Shown here in pieces: positions 49,414 to 62,931 of a DNA stretch of 64,000 bases. The first letter of the stretch is position 1, and the number at the start of each line of letters is the position of its first letter. The notes under the pieces were generated by a model. It saw only the letters and a program-made list of their open reading frames with translations, did no database searches and had not been told where the DNA came from. This stretch comes from Strix aluco (lineage: Eukaryota > Chordata > Aves > Strigiformes > Strigidae). Made by a program: the position numbers and the translations under genes. The DNA lies in the NCBI RefSeq assembly GCF_031877795.1, contig NC_133933.1:21790029-21854028 (forward strand). The letters run 5' to 3'.

Positions 49414-49451
49414 CTGTTTATTATTTCTAGTCCTGTTTATTATTTCTAGTC
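49414..49451 (+). repeat. 19-bp perfect tandem duplication
   Basis: CTGTTTATTATTTCTAGTC occurs twice without interruption (49414-49432 and 49433-49451). Confidence 0.9.
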
Positions 49452-49655
49452 CTTGCCTCTTACAACACCCGTCACCTCCCTAGCTTAGGCCTTAAGCCAG
49501 GACCTTGACACAACACAGCCATAAAACATGCGTATCTGTAAATGCTTATGGCTTATCCCTACACTCCCTCATTAAAAAATGGAAATCATTTCATTTGTTC
49601 ACTAGTCCCTAAAGAGCCACAGGTACATTCTTTGCCAGCACAGGACTCACTGGCT

Positions 49656-49702
49656 GTGCAGGGCAGCATCGACACCTGCCAGGTAGGAGCATGCAGCAAG
49701 AT
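49656..49702 (+). pseudogene. Relic of acrosin-like exon 4 with its splice donor
   Basis: GCATCGACACCTGCCAGGTA and the following AGGAGC-TGC-CAAG bases match the 3' end of exon 4 and the start of intron 4 of the acrosin-like gene (51838-51873) on the same strand. I could not find the rest of the gene next to it, so this looks like the remains of a tandem duplicate. About 45 bases match. Confidence 0.65.
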
Positions 49703-50230
49703 CTGAACAGAACTGAACTCCCATGCTCATATTGAAGGGACCCACGAACACGCCGTGCTTGCGAATTTAGGGAGTGCCGCAGCAGTCATGTTCTCTGGCG
49801 TACGTTTTTTGGGAAGGACCTGGTGGCACAGAGCTGTGGAGAGCAGGGGGGCGCTGAACTCCCCAAAGAGGCTGTGGTGCCACACTGGGTTTTTTCCTGC
49901 TCGCCGTTGGCAGGCAGTGCAGGGGGCTGGGTGCTGCTGCCTGCCACAGGGCCTGCACACCCCCGTCCCCCAAGCAGAGCATTCAGCGGGGGTCTGTCGG
50001 GGGTGTCCGATCCCAGCTTCTGCCTCCCCTCCCGCTTGGAAACCCCCATGTTGTGTCCCCCCGCCGAGAGGCCACCGTGCCCAGCACCTGGAACCAACTG
50101 TGACTCTGTGACATCAGCCTCGTTGCCAAGGGCACCGTGGGCAACGTGAGCACTGCGGGCACTCTGTCAGCTGCTGCGCTGGTGGCAGCAAGCCCTTGGT
50201 TCTTGCAGCTGGCACATGCCACTGGCAACG

Positions 50231-52690
<2,460 letters not shown>

Positions 52691-53119
52691 GCAGCAGGAG
52701 GAACAGGATCCAGCGCAGGCTGCAGTGTACCAGGGCCATCTCCTGCTGGGGTACTCACTGCCTGCGGACCCAAAGGCTGCCTCAGTGTCAAAGGCCTGCT
52801 CCGTCCTGCCCACACTCCTCTGAGCGCACACAAACGCTCAAGATGACTTACTTCTTGAAATAAAGGTTCCAATTTTCACAGCTAACCACGCTGCAGTCCA
52901 ATTCAGTCTCCTGTGCAAGGCAAGGACTTCCATGCCTGCCACCTGCAAAATGAGGCTGCAGGCAGCCACGTCGGGCACAAAGGCAAAGAGTCACTCCAAA
53001 GGGCTGAACCTGAGCCTGGTCGGAGAGGAGGGTGCTCAGAGCCACCACAGCATGGAGAAGACTGGCACATCGGGGCCAGAAAGAGGATAGGAAAAATCCA
53101 TGCCACATGCAGACAGCTT

Positions 53120-53430
53120 TGGGGCACGTGCGCGCACACACACTCCCGGGAGACACACGTGGGGTACAAAGAGAAGGTGCAATGCATGCCCGGAGCGTGC
53201 ACACACCCCTACTCCAAGACACACGTCTGGAACACAGAGCGCAACGCGCAGTGTTCACACACACCCCCCCCCCGAGTGTGCGTGCGCACACACACAACAC
53301 GCGCACAGGCAGCGCGTGCACACGCTGCAGCACGCACGCACGTGGAATGCACCCACCCACACGCCCCGCACGCACGCACCCCGTGTGCACCCACCCCTGC
53401 GCCGACCTGCAAGCTCACAGCGTGCACCCA
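53120..53430. repeat. Alternating CA/CG-rich tract
   Basis: Long stretches alternate purine and pyrimidine (gtgtgcgtgcgcacacacac, cgcgcacaggcagcgcgtgc), with a C9 run near 53265. The composition favours Z-DNA. Open frames on both strands here follow from the repeat composition and are not called as genes. Confidence 0.7.
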
Positions 53431-53488
53431 GCGACGCGTGCGCTCGTAGAACGCACCTCCCATGGGGGCACACACAAACTCCTTCACA

Positions 53489-54216
53489 GGAGATACTGCA
53501 GACAACAGTTGAGCCTTTGGACCACCAAAATGAGGCTTTGGAAGCCAGAGCTAACACTTAGGAAAGGAAAAGTGAGGCTTTGGACGCTGTCAGTGGAGCT
53601 TTGGACCCTAAATGGCTGTGCTCTGCCCAAGAAGTGAGGGTTTAGATGCTAAAAATGAAAGTCTGGGCTCTACAAAAAGGCTCTGGGTAATAAGACAAGT
53701 TGGGACCCTAGAAATAAGGGTCTGCCTTCTAAAATTGAGGCTTTGGACCTTCAAAGTCAGACTTTGGGCTTTCCAAATGATGCTCTGGACCCCTGAAACC
53801 AGTCTTTGGCCTTTAAAAGCTGGGGTTTGGAACATATAATTGAGGGTTTGTACCCAAAAAATGAGGCTTTGGGTTCCATGAGAGGGGTTTGGAGCATAAA
53901 AAGGAGGGTTTTGGACACTCAAGATGCAGCTTGGACCCTCAGAATGGCTGGCTGCATCCTAAAAATGCTGCTTTGGAGCCTGACAATAAGATATTGGAGA
54001 GTCAAAATGCGGCTTTGGACTCTAGAAAGGAGACTTTGCAAACTACAGTTGAGCCTTTGGACTGTAAAAATGAGGCTTTGGAAACCAAAACTAAGACTTA
54101 GGAAAGGAAAATTGAGGCTTTGGACACTATCAGTGAGGCTTTGGACCCTAAACTGATGCTTTCTGCCCTAAAAGTGAGGGTTTAGATGCTGAAAGTGAAC
54201 CTGTGGGCCTGAAAAA
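53489..54216 (+). repeat. 21-bp minisatellite, about 34 units, with 26-unit higher-order repeat
   Basis: Units are mostly exactly 21 bp, typified by TGAGGCTTTGGACCC followed by an A-rich end. I could parse about 34 consecutive units, with a few of 17, 19, 20 or 22 bp. Units 0-7 (53489 on) recur in the same order as units 26-33 (54029 on), 540 bp apart. Because 21 is a multiple of three, heptapeptide-like frames stay open through it (for example RLWTLKV); these are not taken as genes. Confidence 0.88.
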
Positions 54217-54615
54217 TGGCAGGGACTCCCTCGGGACCCTCATGTTTACCTTGACGGGCAGGGGCACAGGCACTGGGTGGGCAGGGCACCGCCAGGCTCA
54301 CACCTGTAGGAGGGGTGGGGTTTTGGGTGAATTTGGGGGATTTAGGGGGCAGTACTGGTGAGGAATACAACACTGTGGTCGGTGACCGTGGTGTGGATGG
54401 GCTGGCGGAGGCTGATGTGGCACAGGGCCAAGTGGGTCACATCCAGCCGCAGGTCGTACACCTGCCCCCTCTCTGCGTTCAAAGATGGGGGGGGGGCAAG
54501 GGGCTGAAATTGGGGTGTCCCTCCCCTGTGATAAGAAACTAACCGCTGGTCGTTACAGTAAACGTGCATTCGTATGGTCAAAGAGTACAAATACAATATG
54601 TGGATTGTGATCTGT

Positions 54616-55003
54616 TGTGGGAGACAGGCAACTTGACGTCAGCCTGTTAGCTCTGCGCAGCCCCTGAGAAGCAGCAAGGCTTTGATGAGAAACAGGCCTT
54701 GGGAGAAAGATAAGAAACTGCCGAGTTGTGCCAAGGTGGCAGGGAAAAACAATGGACAGCTGCAACACTGAACTGGGAAAAGTTACCGCCGCGTGAACAG
54801 CGCGTGAACGAGAAGTTGATTGGTCTGCACAGCGCGTGTTAGAGTGGTCTGATGCTGGTAGGGGAAAAGGTAGATAGCTGCCTAATTGCTGATTTGCTAA
54901 TTACGAAGTAAGAGCTTTAACCAGAGCATAAGTACGTACTATTGTAATAATAAAGGGTCTTTCCTTCTGCACTTCATGGAGAGTCTGTGCCTCAATTGCC
55001 ACA
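54616..55003 (+). mobile_element. ERVK-type solo LTR with 6-bp target duplication
   Basis: 388 bp, TGTGGGAGAC to ATTGCCACA, flanked by ATCTGT on both sides (54610-54615 and 55004-55009). AATAAA is at 54949-54954. It is the same family as the LTR at 44307-44693, with a divergent first 60 bases and a small deletion near 54920. The matching 6-bp duplication shows that it is an independent insertion reduced to one LTR, not the missing 3' LTR of the provirus at 44.3 kb. Confidence 0.92.
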
Positions 55004-55009
55004 ATCTGT

Positions 55010-56596
55010 GATGTCAGTTCTAACAGCTGGTATACTTCAGATTCTAGGGAGCCAACTTGAAAATTAAAACTATTCTCACTAGCCAAGAATTTTTCTCTAA
55101 GGACAGAAAACTACTGGTTTGGAATCTGAAGGTTCTTACTCCAAATTGCACTCCTGCAAGTGAGGAAAGCAAGGAGTAATTGAACTTTCTTAAGACTGGG
55201 CTTTTTTCCTGGCAGGTTCTGTGCTTTTCCAGAGAAAGAGGGTGGGGGGGTTAAAAGTTTATTTGAAAGTTGAGACTGGTTTTACAGGATCCCAGTTATT
55301 TAGATTTTCCATTACACTGATCCATCATGTGTGCATGGCTAGGTAGACTTTTTTTTTTTTTTTTTAAAAAAAGTTCAAATTAATCAGATTAGTACTAAAC
55401 GAATGCAGGAAAGGCTTTTGCCTTTACAGTCATTTCATCCCTGTCTCCTGATTATGCTTCCCTATATTGCTGCCCAGTTCCAGATGGTGCATGCTTTTGG
55501 CCATTTGTTTCATGTACAGAAACTTTGTTTCTTCCATGTATTTGATATTTCTCAGCATGAGACAATTCTGCTGCTGTGTTTACTGGTAACATTCTTACGT
55601 GGCCATGCTTTGCGCTGTGTTTCTGTCCAGCTACAAATCCAAGCTACTATGACAGAAACTCCAAGTTAGTTTCTCAAATTTGGAAAACTTCCCTTCTATA
55701 ATTGTCAGTGAGGCTTGAAACTACTGCCATTGGCTGATAAACCAAACCCTTTCTCGTGGTTACTGAGGAAGGTTGTGGGTTCTGATGTCTTTACACTTGA
55801 GTTTCATGGCTGTCTTCATCAGCAAATAATTTAAACATGGGGTAAGCAGCAGCAGGCAGAGAATTCACTCTGAGAATGAACCATTTCCTCTGAACCAAAA
55901 AACTAATGGAACCACAGGTTACAGCGTCTTCATTTTTTAAAAGTTTTGTAAAGTGCTTGGGAAGATTATCCCTATGTTGTGACTACAGAGAAAGGGAATT
56001 TGCATGCATTGGAGCAATCCGCCAAAGCAAGTTTTAGCAGAACTGGGAAGTGAAACATTGAAACCCCAAAACTGCGTTGCCCCTGAATCCCGTTGCACCG
56101 TACCTGTGGAGCAGATGGCATTCGACCTACACACGTGCTTTGCTGTCAGCAAGCCAAATAGAACAGAGGGAAGATGCAGAATGTTTCTAGAGAAAAATGC
56201 AAGAATACATGGTTAAAAAACCAAAAGAAATAGAAAGAGAAATACTGTATTGAAGAAAATACTAGTTAAGAGGAAGCAGTGGGAATAAATTGATGAAAGG
56301 GAACATTTGCGATGGCCTTGAAAGGCTACTCAAAGAAGATGCAAAACTTTTAGCACATCCTAATCCACACTGGATTAGTGCTATGAAGGTTGACGAGTGT
56401 GGAAAGATCTGTCAAAATATTTTTTAAAATGACCAGCTAACATCATTGTAATTTTTCTTTTCAGATTTATGATGCACCAACACCCGATGGGATGGAAGGA
56501 AGCAGAGGGAGTCAGGCACTCCTCAGTAGCACCCACCAACAGGGCAAGAGGCAATGGGCACAGATTAAACACATAAAACCCCTGAACACAAGAAAA
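55010..56596. other. Unassigned sequence
   Basis: AT-rich stretch with T-run and A-run near 55350-55375. No gene, RNA or recognisable repeat was seen. Confidence 0.4.
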
Positions 56597-56785
56597 CACT
56601 TTTTTTTACTGTGAGGGTGGGTCAAACACTGGCACAAGGCCGCACAAATAGGTTGTGGAGTCTCCATCCTTGGAGGTACTCAAAATCCCACCGGACATGA
56701 TCCTGCATAACTGGCTCTGCCTGAGCAGGGGGGGTGGACTCGATGACCTCCAGAGACCCCTTCCCACCTGAACCCTTCGGGGAAT
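56597..56785 (+). mobile_element. CR1 3' fragment, sense orientation
   Basis: Contains the well-known CR1 3' phrases in plus orientation, such as gtggagtctccatccttgga and ggactcgatgacctccaga, after an actgtgagggtgggtcaaac start. It is short and truncated at both ends. Confidence 0.88.
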
Positions 56786-56987
56786 TCGTTTGCAGCCTCT
56801 CACCGAAACGCCCTCGCTTCACCACGGTCCCTGGCACCCCCGCTCTGAACGTAGCACCGGACGGTACAAATCCTGTTGCCAGGTGGAAAGCCTGAACTGC
56901 TTAACGAAGCGCTTCATGGCTGTAAACTGCCACCTGAGTTACCCGCGGGAAGATCAATACTGAGACACACCAAACAAGTATTGGCTG

Positions 56988-57122
56988 TATTTTAAAAAAA
57001 ACACCAAACCCCCCCCACCCTTGAAAACCCCTCAAAAAACCCAACGCACCCCCCCCCCACCGCCTTAAACCCCTCCCCCAGAGCTCCCCCCCAAATACCA
57101 CCCCCCACCCCCTCCAAAAAAA
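56988..57122 (+). repeat. C-rich low-complexity tract
   Basis: Runs of 5-10 C alternate with AAAA-containing spacers (for example caccccccccccaccgcc). The minus strand is G-rich and could form quadruplex structure. Open frames on the minus strand here are compositional. Confidence 0.8.
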
Positions 57123-57269
57123 ATAAAGAGACCTTCTTTCCTATTGTTCTGTGCCAGCCAGCATTACACAAACTGTTCCTTGTATACTCTCCAAACAGTG
57201 TTTCCGCGTGGCACAGCTCACATCTGCAGGATCCAACACTAGTAACTCGCACCGCACGCAGTCTCATCA

Positions 57270-57850
57270 GTTTCATGAGGAAAAAGGGTTTATTTCCGAG
57301 AGGAAGCGCGGTGGCACTGCCCTGCCCCAGGGCCGGCTCCAGCACCGACCCCTCCTCAGAGCCGCGGCGAGCGCGGCGGGCCAAGCCGGCTCCCGGGCGG
57401 GGTCCTTCCCGTCCCAGGGCGTCCCGCCTGACCGCCGGCTGCTGCCCACCCGCGGCGCCGCCGCAGCCCGCAAGCGCGGGTCAGGCGCTGGGATAGTCAC
57501 CTCTAGAGGGGTCCTTGCCGGAGCTGCCTCTTGCCCGCGCCGCCTCGTGACGCTCTTTCCGGCGGCGGCGGCGGCGCGTGCAGGTACCGCGTGGCGCGGG
57601 AAGGGCCCGGCCGGGGCCGCCGGCGCCTGGACACGGGGGGGGGGGGGGGGGCGTCGAGCCCGGCCGCTCGTCCCAGCGGGGCGGGGGACCCGGCAGCGGG
57701 GCTGAGCGGGCGTTCGGGTGCCGGGGGAAGAACCGGTGGGTGGTCGGGGGGGAATTGGTGCCTCCTGCTCGGGCGCTGAGCTTGGTGCGTGTGGCCTCGG
57801 CAGGGGCGGGGAGGGAGGAAATGCAGCGAGAACTGTCTCAGGGACAAAAG
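57270..57850. promoter_or_regulatory. CpG island, gene not identified
   Basis: Dense CpG with GGCGGCGGCGGCGG near 57560, a G16-17 run near 57637-57653 and a donor-like GCAG/GTACCG at about 57583. It is flanked by AT-rich sequence on both sides. It looks like a promoter plus non-coding first exon of a plus-strand gene, perhaps the one with PH-domain exons at 62.8-63.9 kb. No coding start was proved. Confidence 0.5.
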
Positions 57851-58545
57851 CGAACTCGGTACCTTCCGGGGAAAAAACTGCAACGGGCAGAACTGTTCAG
57901 ATTCGTCTGCTACAGAAGCTGTCAGATTTGGGAACGCTGTGCTTCTGATGCTCCTTAACTGGTGATGTTGTCTGCGTTCATCGTGAATTTTGCAGCAGTC
58001 TTCTCCAAATGTTTCTTAGCTACGGGTTTTACTGGGATTTTGTAGACAATTGCTTTTGGGTTTTCCAAATGCTTCTCGGTGTATGTTGAGGTGAAAGGTG
58101 CCTATGGCCAGAGGAAGAGGAAAGGCTTTCATTCTCCTCATTTGCACAGAAATATAAATTGCTGTGTATTAATTTATGTTTAAATGATGATGGAGCAATT
58201 ATATGAAATAAACAGTTGCGTAATAATTTTTCTATACGTGTAGTGCGTTTACGCTTTAGTACCATACAAAAGAAGTCTTGTGGGAGTCTGTTCCTATGTT
58301 GTGCTCCTCAAATCTGCTTTTTTTTTTTTTCTGTTGAACTTGAGATTTCTGTTCAGCGAGTATTTGTTTGGTGTGCGCTTTTCCCCAGAGCAAAAGGACT
58401 TAGTCTCAATGTTACTTGTTGCCCATAGCTAGCTCCACCGTAGGTGAAATGTCTCACCATCTCTTCTGTCTCTTGTTTTCTTTCTCACGGGCACCATGGT
58501 GAAGAACAGTACCCGAAGGCTCTGGCGCTCCCAGACGGCGGCTTG

Positions 58546-58587
58546 ATGGCTTGTGCCATGTCCCTCTGGTCCCGTCTCCAGGAACGG
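58546..58587 (+). CDS. Possible short first coding exon (very tentative)
   Basis: ATG 58546 opens a 14-codon frame (MACAMSLWSRLQER) ending at a strong donor-like GTGAGT. It lies about 1 kb after the CpG island. No homology is recognised and no matching next exon was found, so this rests only on position and splice context. Confidence 0.15.
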
Positions 58588-58599
58588 GTGAGTGGCGTC

Positions 58600-61230
58600 A
58601 CAACGAAATAAGGCAGCGTCCTGCTTTGGGAATATAGTGAGCTGGATTGGAAACCCTTGGGTGGGCCGGGAGGAGGTTGCCTTCCCGGGTCAGGGATGAG
58701 CGCTGGCATGTATTATCTGATCTGGAGTTGATGTCTGTCCTAACTTTAGCTCTAGAATTACTCTGAGACCCGGGGAGCTCCAGTGTCCTTAGGCTGTGTG
58801 CTTGGAGCTTTTCCACACTGTGGCATCCAGTTGCCGTCCCAAAGTCTCACCCGGTGTGAGGAGAAGAGGGGCACAGTTTGAGTTTTCTCCCGTTTCTGTG
58901 CTGGGGAGGCAGAGTTCTTGGCTTAACGCTGGTGTTAGGAGGAGATGCTTTCCCGTTCCCTGCCTGCAGCTCTGGATACCCCAGTGGAACAGCATTAGCA
59001 AGTGCTGGTGGAGGGACGTGGGGGTAACCGTACCCAGCCTGCCTGGGTGAGCGTGTCTGTTCCGAATGCCCACACCCTGTTCGGTCCCACCTGCACCTCC
59101 AGAATGCTTGAAGGTCATGTCTGCCTTGGGTCACAGTTAACCATCACATGTTCAGATCGGCTTTTTAAGGGGAAGAAGAGCAGCAATGATCTATTTTCTG
59201 CTGGGGCTGTAAGTTCCATTTAGGGTTTGCAGTCGCCATCTCCTGCCAAGTTTGGATTTGTTTTGTGTATTCACGTACTCCTTAAAATGCTGTAAATGGC
59301 CGCTGTTTTGCACAGCAGTATTCTTGGACAGGCACATCGCTGGTGGTGTGTGTGCTTTTGTTTTTGTTGTTTTTTGGTCTTTTGGTGGTTGTTTTTATCA
59401 GGAGAAGGTGATAATGAGCAGGCTTCAGCTGATACTGTTGTTTCCTGGAATTTATACTTTCACAGGTGAGCTGTGTCATGAGAAAACCAGGCTCAATAGC
59501 AGTGTCCTGGCTGGGTGAGCAGGGACACCAGCAGCGGGTCTGCTGGTCAGAAGCTGTCAGATCCTGGCGGTGACACCGGACTGGCCTCCGCCAGTGGTGA
59601 TGCCTGGGGCAGGTGCCCCCACCCAATGAAAACAGGGCTTCTTGGCTGCTCGGGGGGAGCAGCTGCTGATTGCCTTTGTCCTCGGGGCTTCGCGGTAGTT
59701 GGGGTGCCAGGGTTATGCAGTGCTGGGGTAACGGTTTTCCAGGGTTATCATACACTAGTTTTAGGGAGAGCCAGTGGTATTGGGTGCCAGGGTTATGGGG
59801 TTATAGGCTTACAGTGAGCTAGGGTTATGGGGTGTTAGGGTTACGGGGTGCCAGAGTGTAGGTGGGATAGCATTAAAGTGTGTTATTTTTAGGGACAGAA
59901 TCTGGGCTTTTTGGTCCTGGATTCCTGGGTCATTTGGAGGTCTCTTGCCTTGGCTTATGTTCTGGGTGGTTTTTGGAGAGTCCTATTTTAGGTTATTTTC
60001 TTTTTAGGGTTTGGATAGGGGCCTCTGGTTTGTATATGATGTGTTTTCTAGTTGATTTTTTTTTTGCTCTTCTGGTGGTTATTTTGCATTTTTTGTCTTG
60101 TAACCACCCTTTCTGGTCTAATACACCTGTCCAGGTCAGCCAGTGTCACTTCTGCTGCAGTCAACTCATTTGTGGTGAGGGTTGGACTGTTTTAGATTAG
60201 ATAAGTTCATGCAGAATGACTGCCAGATGATGAACAGGCACTTCTGGGGTGTGGGAGGACTTCTGGCCCACAGGTAATGACTGTCAGAAGGCTGAGTGTA
60301 CTTCTGAATTTGTGTAGACTTCCAGATAGATGGTCATTTCTTCTGCCTTGGGGAAGAGCCATGGGAAGACATCAGCCACACAGGAGGACAAGGGTTTCCC
60401 CGAGGTTATGTGGCTTTTTGCTTTTGAGTAAGAAACCTACAAAGAGGTTGCTGTCGTTAAGTTTAGTGGCATTTTGTGAAGTCCTGTATTGAGTATTGTG
60501 GGACTTGAAATATCGCTGAAAAAATGGTGGAGGTTTGTCTGTCTTCTGGATGCTTTGGTTTTGATTGTCTGCTCATGGTGGTGACTTCAGACTGTCCTTA
60601 GCTCCTGTCTCAAGGCACAACGTGTGCTTAGGGTGAGGTTCATCACCCATGATAGTGGGTGTGAATCTGTATTTCAAATAGACTTCTTGATCATTTTGAA
60701 TTTGGGGGTGGCAAATTCTGCTCAGATCTTTTCAGTCATCCTTGGTTTTGCCTCTTCATGTAACTGGTGAGGAGCTCGTAGGAGGAGCAGGAGAAGGGTC
60801 AGTGCTGCCATTTCCATATTGGTCACTCATGCTGCAGTTATCAGGGTTATCTTCCATCTGCAGTTTCTTTGCAGAAATCTCTTTAAGTCATTTTTCTGTT
60901 TTGTGAGGGGTAGTGGACTTAGTGGGAGACTTTTTGTTCCTCACTAGTGCCTTGGGGATTTACCTGATGATTTTTGTTTGTTTGATTTATATTTGCTGTG
61001 CTTAATTTAAAAAGCTTTTTGTAGCTCTTTGGATTTCTGTCCTTAAAGAAAGTCTAGAATTTCTACCCAGGGATGTCCAGAAAGGACACTGGTACGCTGC
61101 TGCCAACTTTCAGTCTAGTGAAATGTCTGATGGTGGTGAATGTTTAATGGCACTGTAAGTCAAATGCATCTTAAATAGACAAGCTTTGCCCTCGTTCCTG
61201 CTATGCCTGGGGGATGATTCTCAGCAGGTT
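58600..61230. other. Unassigned sequence, possibly intronic
   Basis: No supported exon. It contains the degenerate telomere-like repeats at 59695-59860 and otherwise GT-rich, non-repetitive sequence. It may be intron of a gene starting at the 57.5-kb CpG island. Confidence 0.35.
59695..59860 (+). repeat. Degenerate telomere-like repeats
   Basis: Repeated AGGGTTATGGGGTGCC/GTTAGGGTTACGGGGTGCC phrases with AGGGTTA cores recur about ten times at irregular spacing of 10-30 bases. Not a perfect TTAGGG array. Confidence 0.7.
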
Positions 61231-61275
61231 GTAAACAGTGTGTTCTGCTGTGCTTTACCTGTTTAAAATAGTGTA

Positions 61276-61608
61276 TTGCCAGAAAATAGTGCCTACGCAG
61301 AGCAAGAACCACCAGCCCCTGTGCTGCCCCCCCACAACCAAGGGGTTGGGGCCCCGGCAGGCGACCTTGCACTGCCTGAGGAGATGCTTCTTGTTTGCTC
61401 CCTGCCCAGCCAGGACGGTCTCAGGAGCCTCCCTGTTCCTGGGGACCCTGGTAGCACCAGCAGAGCCATCCCCCGCTGTGGCATCGGCACTCTCTCGCTG
61501 CCCATGGAGCTGCTCGCCCCTGACTACAGTGTCCCCGAGCCCGCCAATGCCATCCTGAGCCTGGAGCAGTTCAGCACCGTCAGGATGGGGCCCCAGGAGC
61601 GACGGTAG
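61276..61608 (+). CDS. Possible terminal coding exon of an unidentified proline-rich protein
   Basis: The open frame ends TAG at 61606-61608. It reads as low-complexity sequence becoming well-composed at the end (LSLPMELLAPDYSVPEPANAILSLEQF), which looks like a conserved carboxyl motif. An acceptor-like CCTACGCAG ends near 61302 and another lies near 61266, so the true start would be one of these and not the ATG at 61276. I do not recognise the family. Confidence 0.28.
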   Translation: MPENSAYAEQEPPAPVLPPHNQGVGAPAGDLALPEEMLLVCSLPSQDGLRSLPVPGDPGSTSRAIPRCGIGTLSLPMELLAPDYSVPEPANAILSLEQFSTVRMGPQERR

Positions 61609-62760
61609 GATGTGGGGATGGACCTGCCCCCACCCCAGCCTGGCATGTCAGAAAGGAGGAGGAAAAAGCAGAAGAGCACCTGGCCAAACCACCCAGTAAG
61701 TGCAGGGCTCTGGCAGCCAGCGCTGGGGTGGGAGGGTGGCAATAGACCCCAGCAGGGATGAGATGAGACTGGCCCCCGGTGCAGTTGCAGGGGGGTGGGG
61801 GGTGTGTGTGAGTGTGCCTTAGAACAGATTTCATGGCATGTTTGGTCTTTTTTTTTTTTTCCCCACTAAAAGCCATTTCTCCAGAACTGCTCCGTGCCTG
61901 TATGAGAGGAGGAAGCAGCACAGGGGGCACTGGCCCCACTGAGCCCCAGATCAGGGCCAGTGAGCCCCAGAGGGAACTGAGCTACCCCCAGGGTCGAGTC
62001 AGTGCCAGTGGGGCAGCAGTGGGAGGGGGGGGACACTCCCCTGGCCCCTTTGATAGGGGAGCCAGGAAGGACGGGTCCCTGCAGGACTCACGGACAGAGC
62101 CCCACGCAGAAAGCAGCATGGAGCGCCTGGAACAAGGACGGACCTTGGGGGGCTGGGGGGCGACATGGACACACATGACAACAAGGGCTGCAATGCCTTT
62201 GTCTTGAGCAGTGTCCCCTCCGGTGGGGACAGAGCTCGGTGCAAAGCACTCCAAAGCCTCAAGCCAGTCGTGCCCTTCCTTGGGTCCCGCTGCGCTCAGC
62301 TCCAGCACCCGGCTTTGCCTCAACGCCACAGCAATATAACTCCAAATCACCCCAATGATGTTGAGGGAGGGAGCTGGTGGCCAGTCAGGGACTCTTCTCC
62401 CCTTGTCTGGCTGCACCTTGGGCAGCCACAGGACCAGGAAAGGAGGAAAAATGGAAGGGGGGAAACCCCGCCCTGTATCTTTCCTTTGGGAAGCAGCGTT
62501 GCTGTCCCGCCATGCTGGTGGGAGCTTTCCAGCTCTGTCCTGCAGAAGGTGCAGGGTGAGGTCCCCGTCGGAGCAGTTCCCCAGCGCTGGGGGTCAGCGG
62601 GGCTGAGCCCCTTCCTAAGGGCAGTCCTAGTGCTGGCGGGTGGTGGCCTGCTTGGTGGGGTGCAGCCACCTGGGGCTGGTAGGCAGCCGGGGGCGAGTCT
62701 GCCATAGTTGCCTCCCCAGAAGGCAACCTCACCATCAGCTCCTGCTCTTCCTGGCTGCAG

Positions 62761-62931
62761 ATGTGGCACCAGCTTCTGGCTGCAGCGCAGGGTGCGTCTC
62801 AGCGAGCTGTGGGTGCTGTGCAGTGAGAAGGCAGCATGCGGGTGTGCACAAGAAGATACAGCGTTGGGCCTGGACTGCTGCAGGACCCTCGTCCTTGTCT
62901 GGCCCATCAGCTTCCGTGAGGTCACTTTCTG
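62761..62931 (+). CDS. PH-domain exon, ARHGAP20-like
   Basis: A strong acceptor (cttcctggctgcag) and donor (GTGAGT) bound a 171-bp open exon. It reads FWLQRRVRLSELWVL, then LVLVWPISFREVTF after a Cys-rich loop. This matches the strand pattern of the PH domain in ARHGAP20/TAGAP-like Rho GTPase-activating proteins (LxELWV, FxxGWP, VATF). Phase fits the exon at 63858. In that family the PH domain precedes a RhoGAP domain, which would lie beyond the window. Based on recalled family pattern only. Confidence 0.55.

Noticed and set aside
53032-54156. Long plus-strand open frames across the CA/CG tract and the 21-bp repeats
   Set aside because: They stay open because the unit is 21 bp and the composition is biased; no start context, domain or splice structure.
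54616-55003. Second LTR taken as the 3' LTR of the 44.3-kb ERVK provirus
   Set aside because: It has its own ATCTGT duplication on both sides, and host gene and satellites lie between, so it is a separate solo LTR.
57151-57958. Open frames of 70-184 codons in the 57-kb CpG island
   Set aside because: Found in several frames and both strands; typical of GC-rich islands, with simple-repeat composition.
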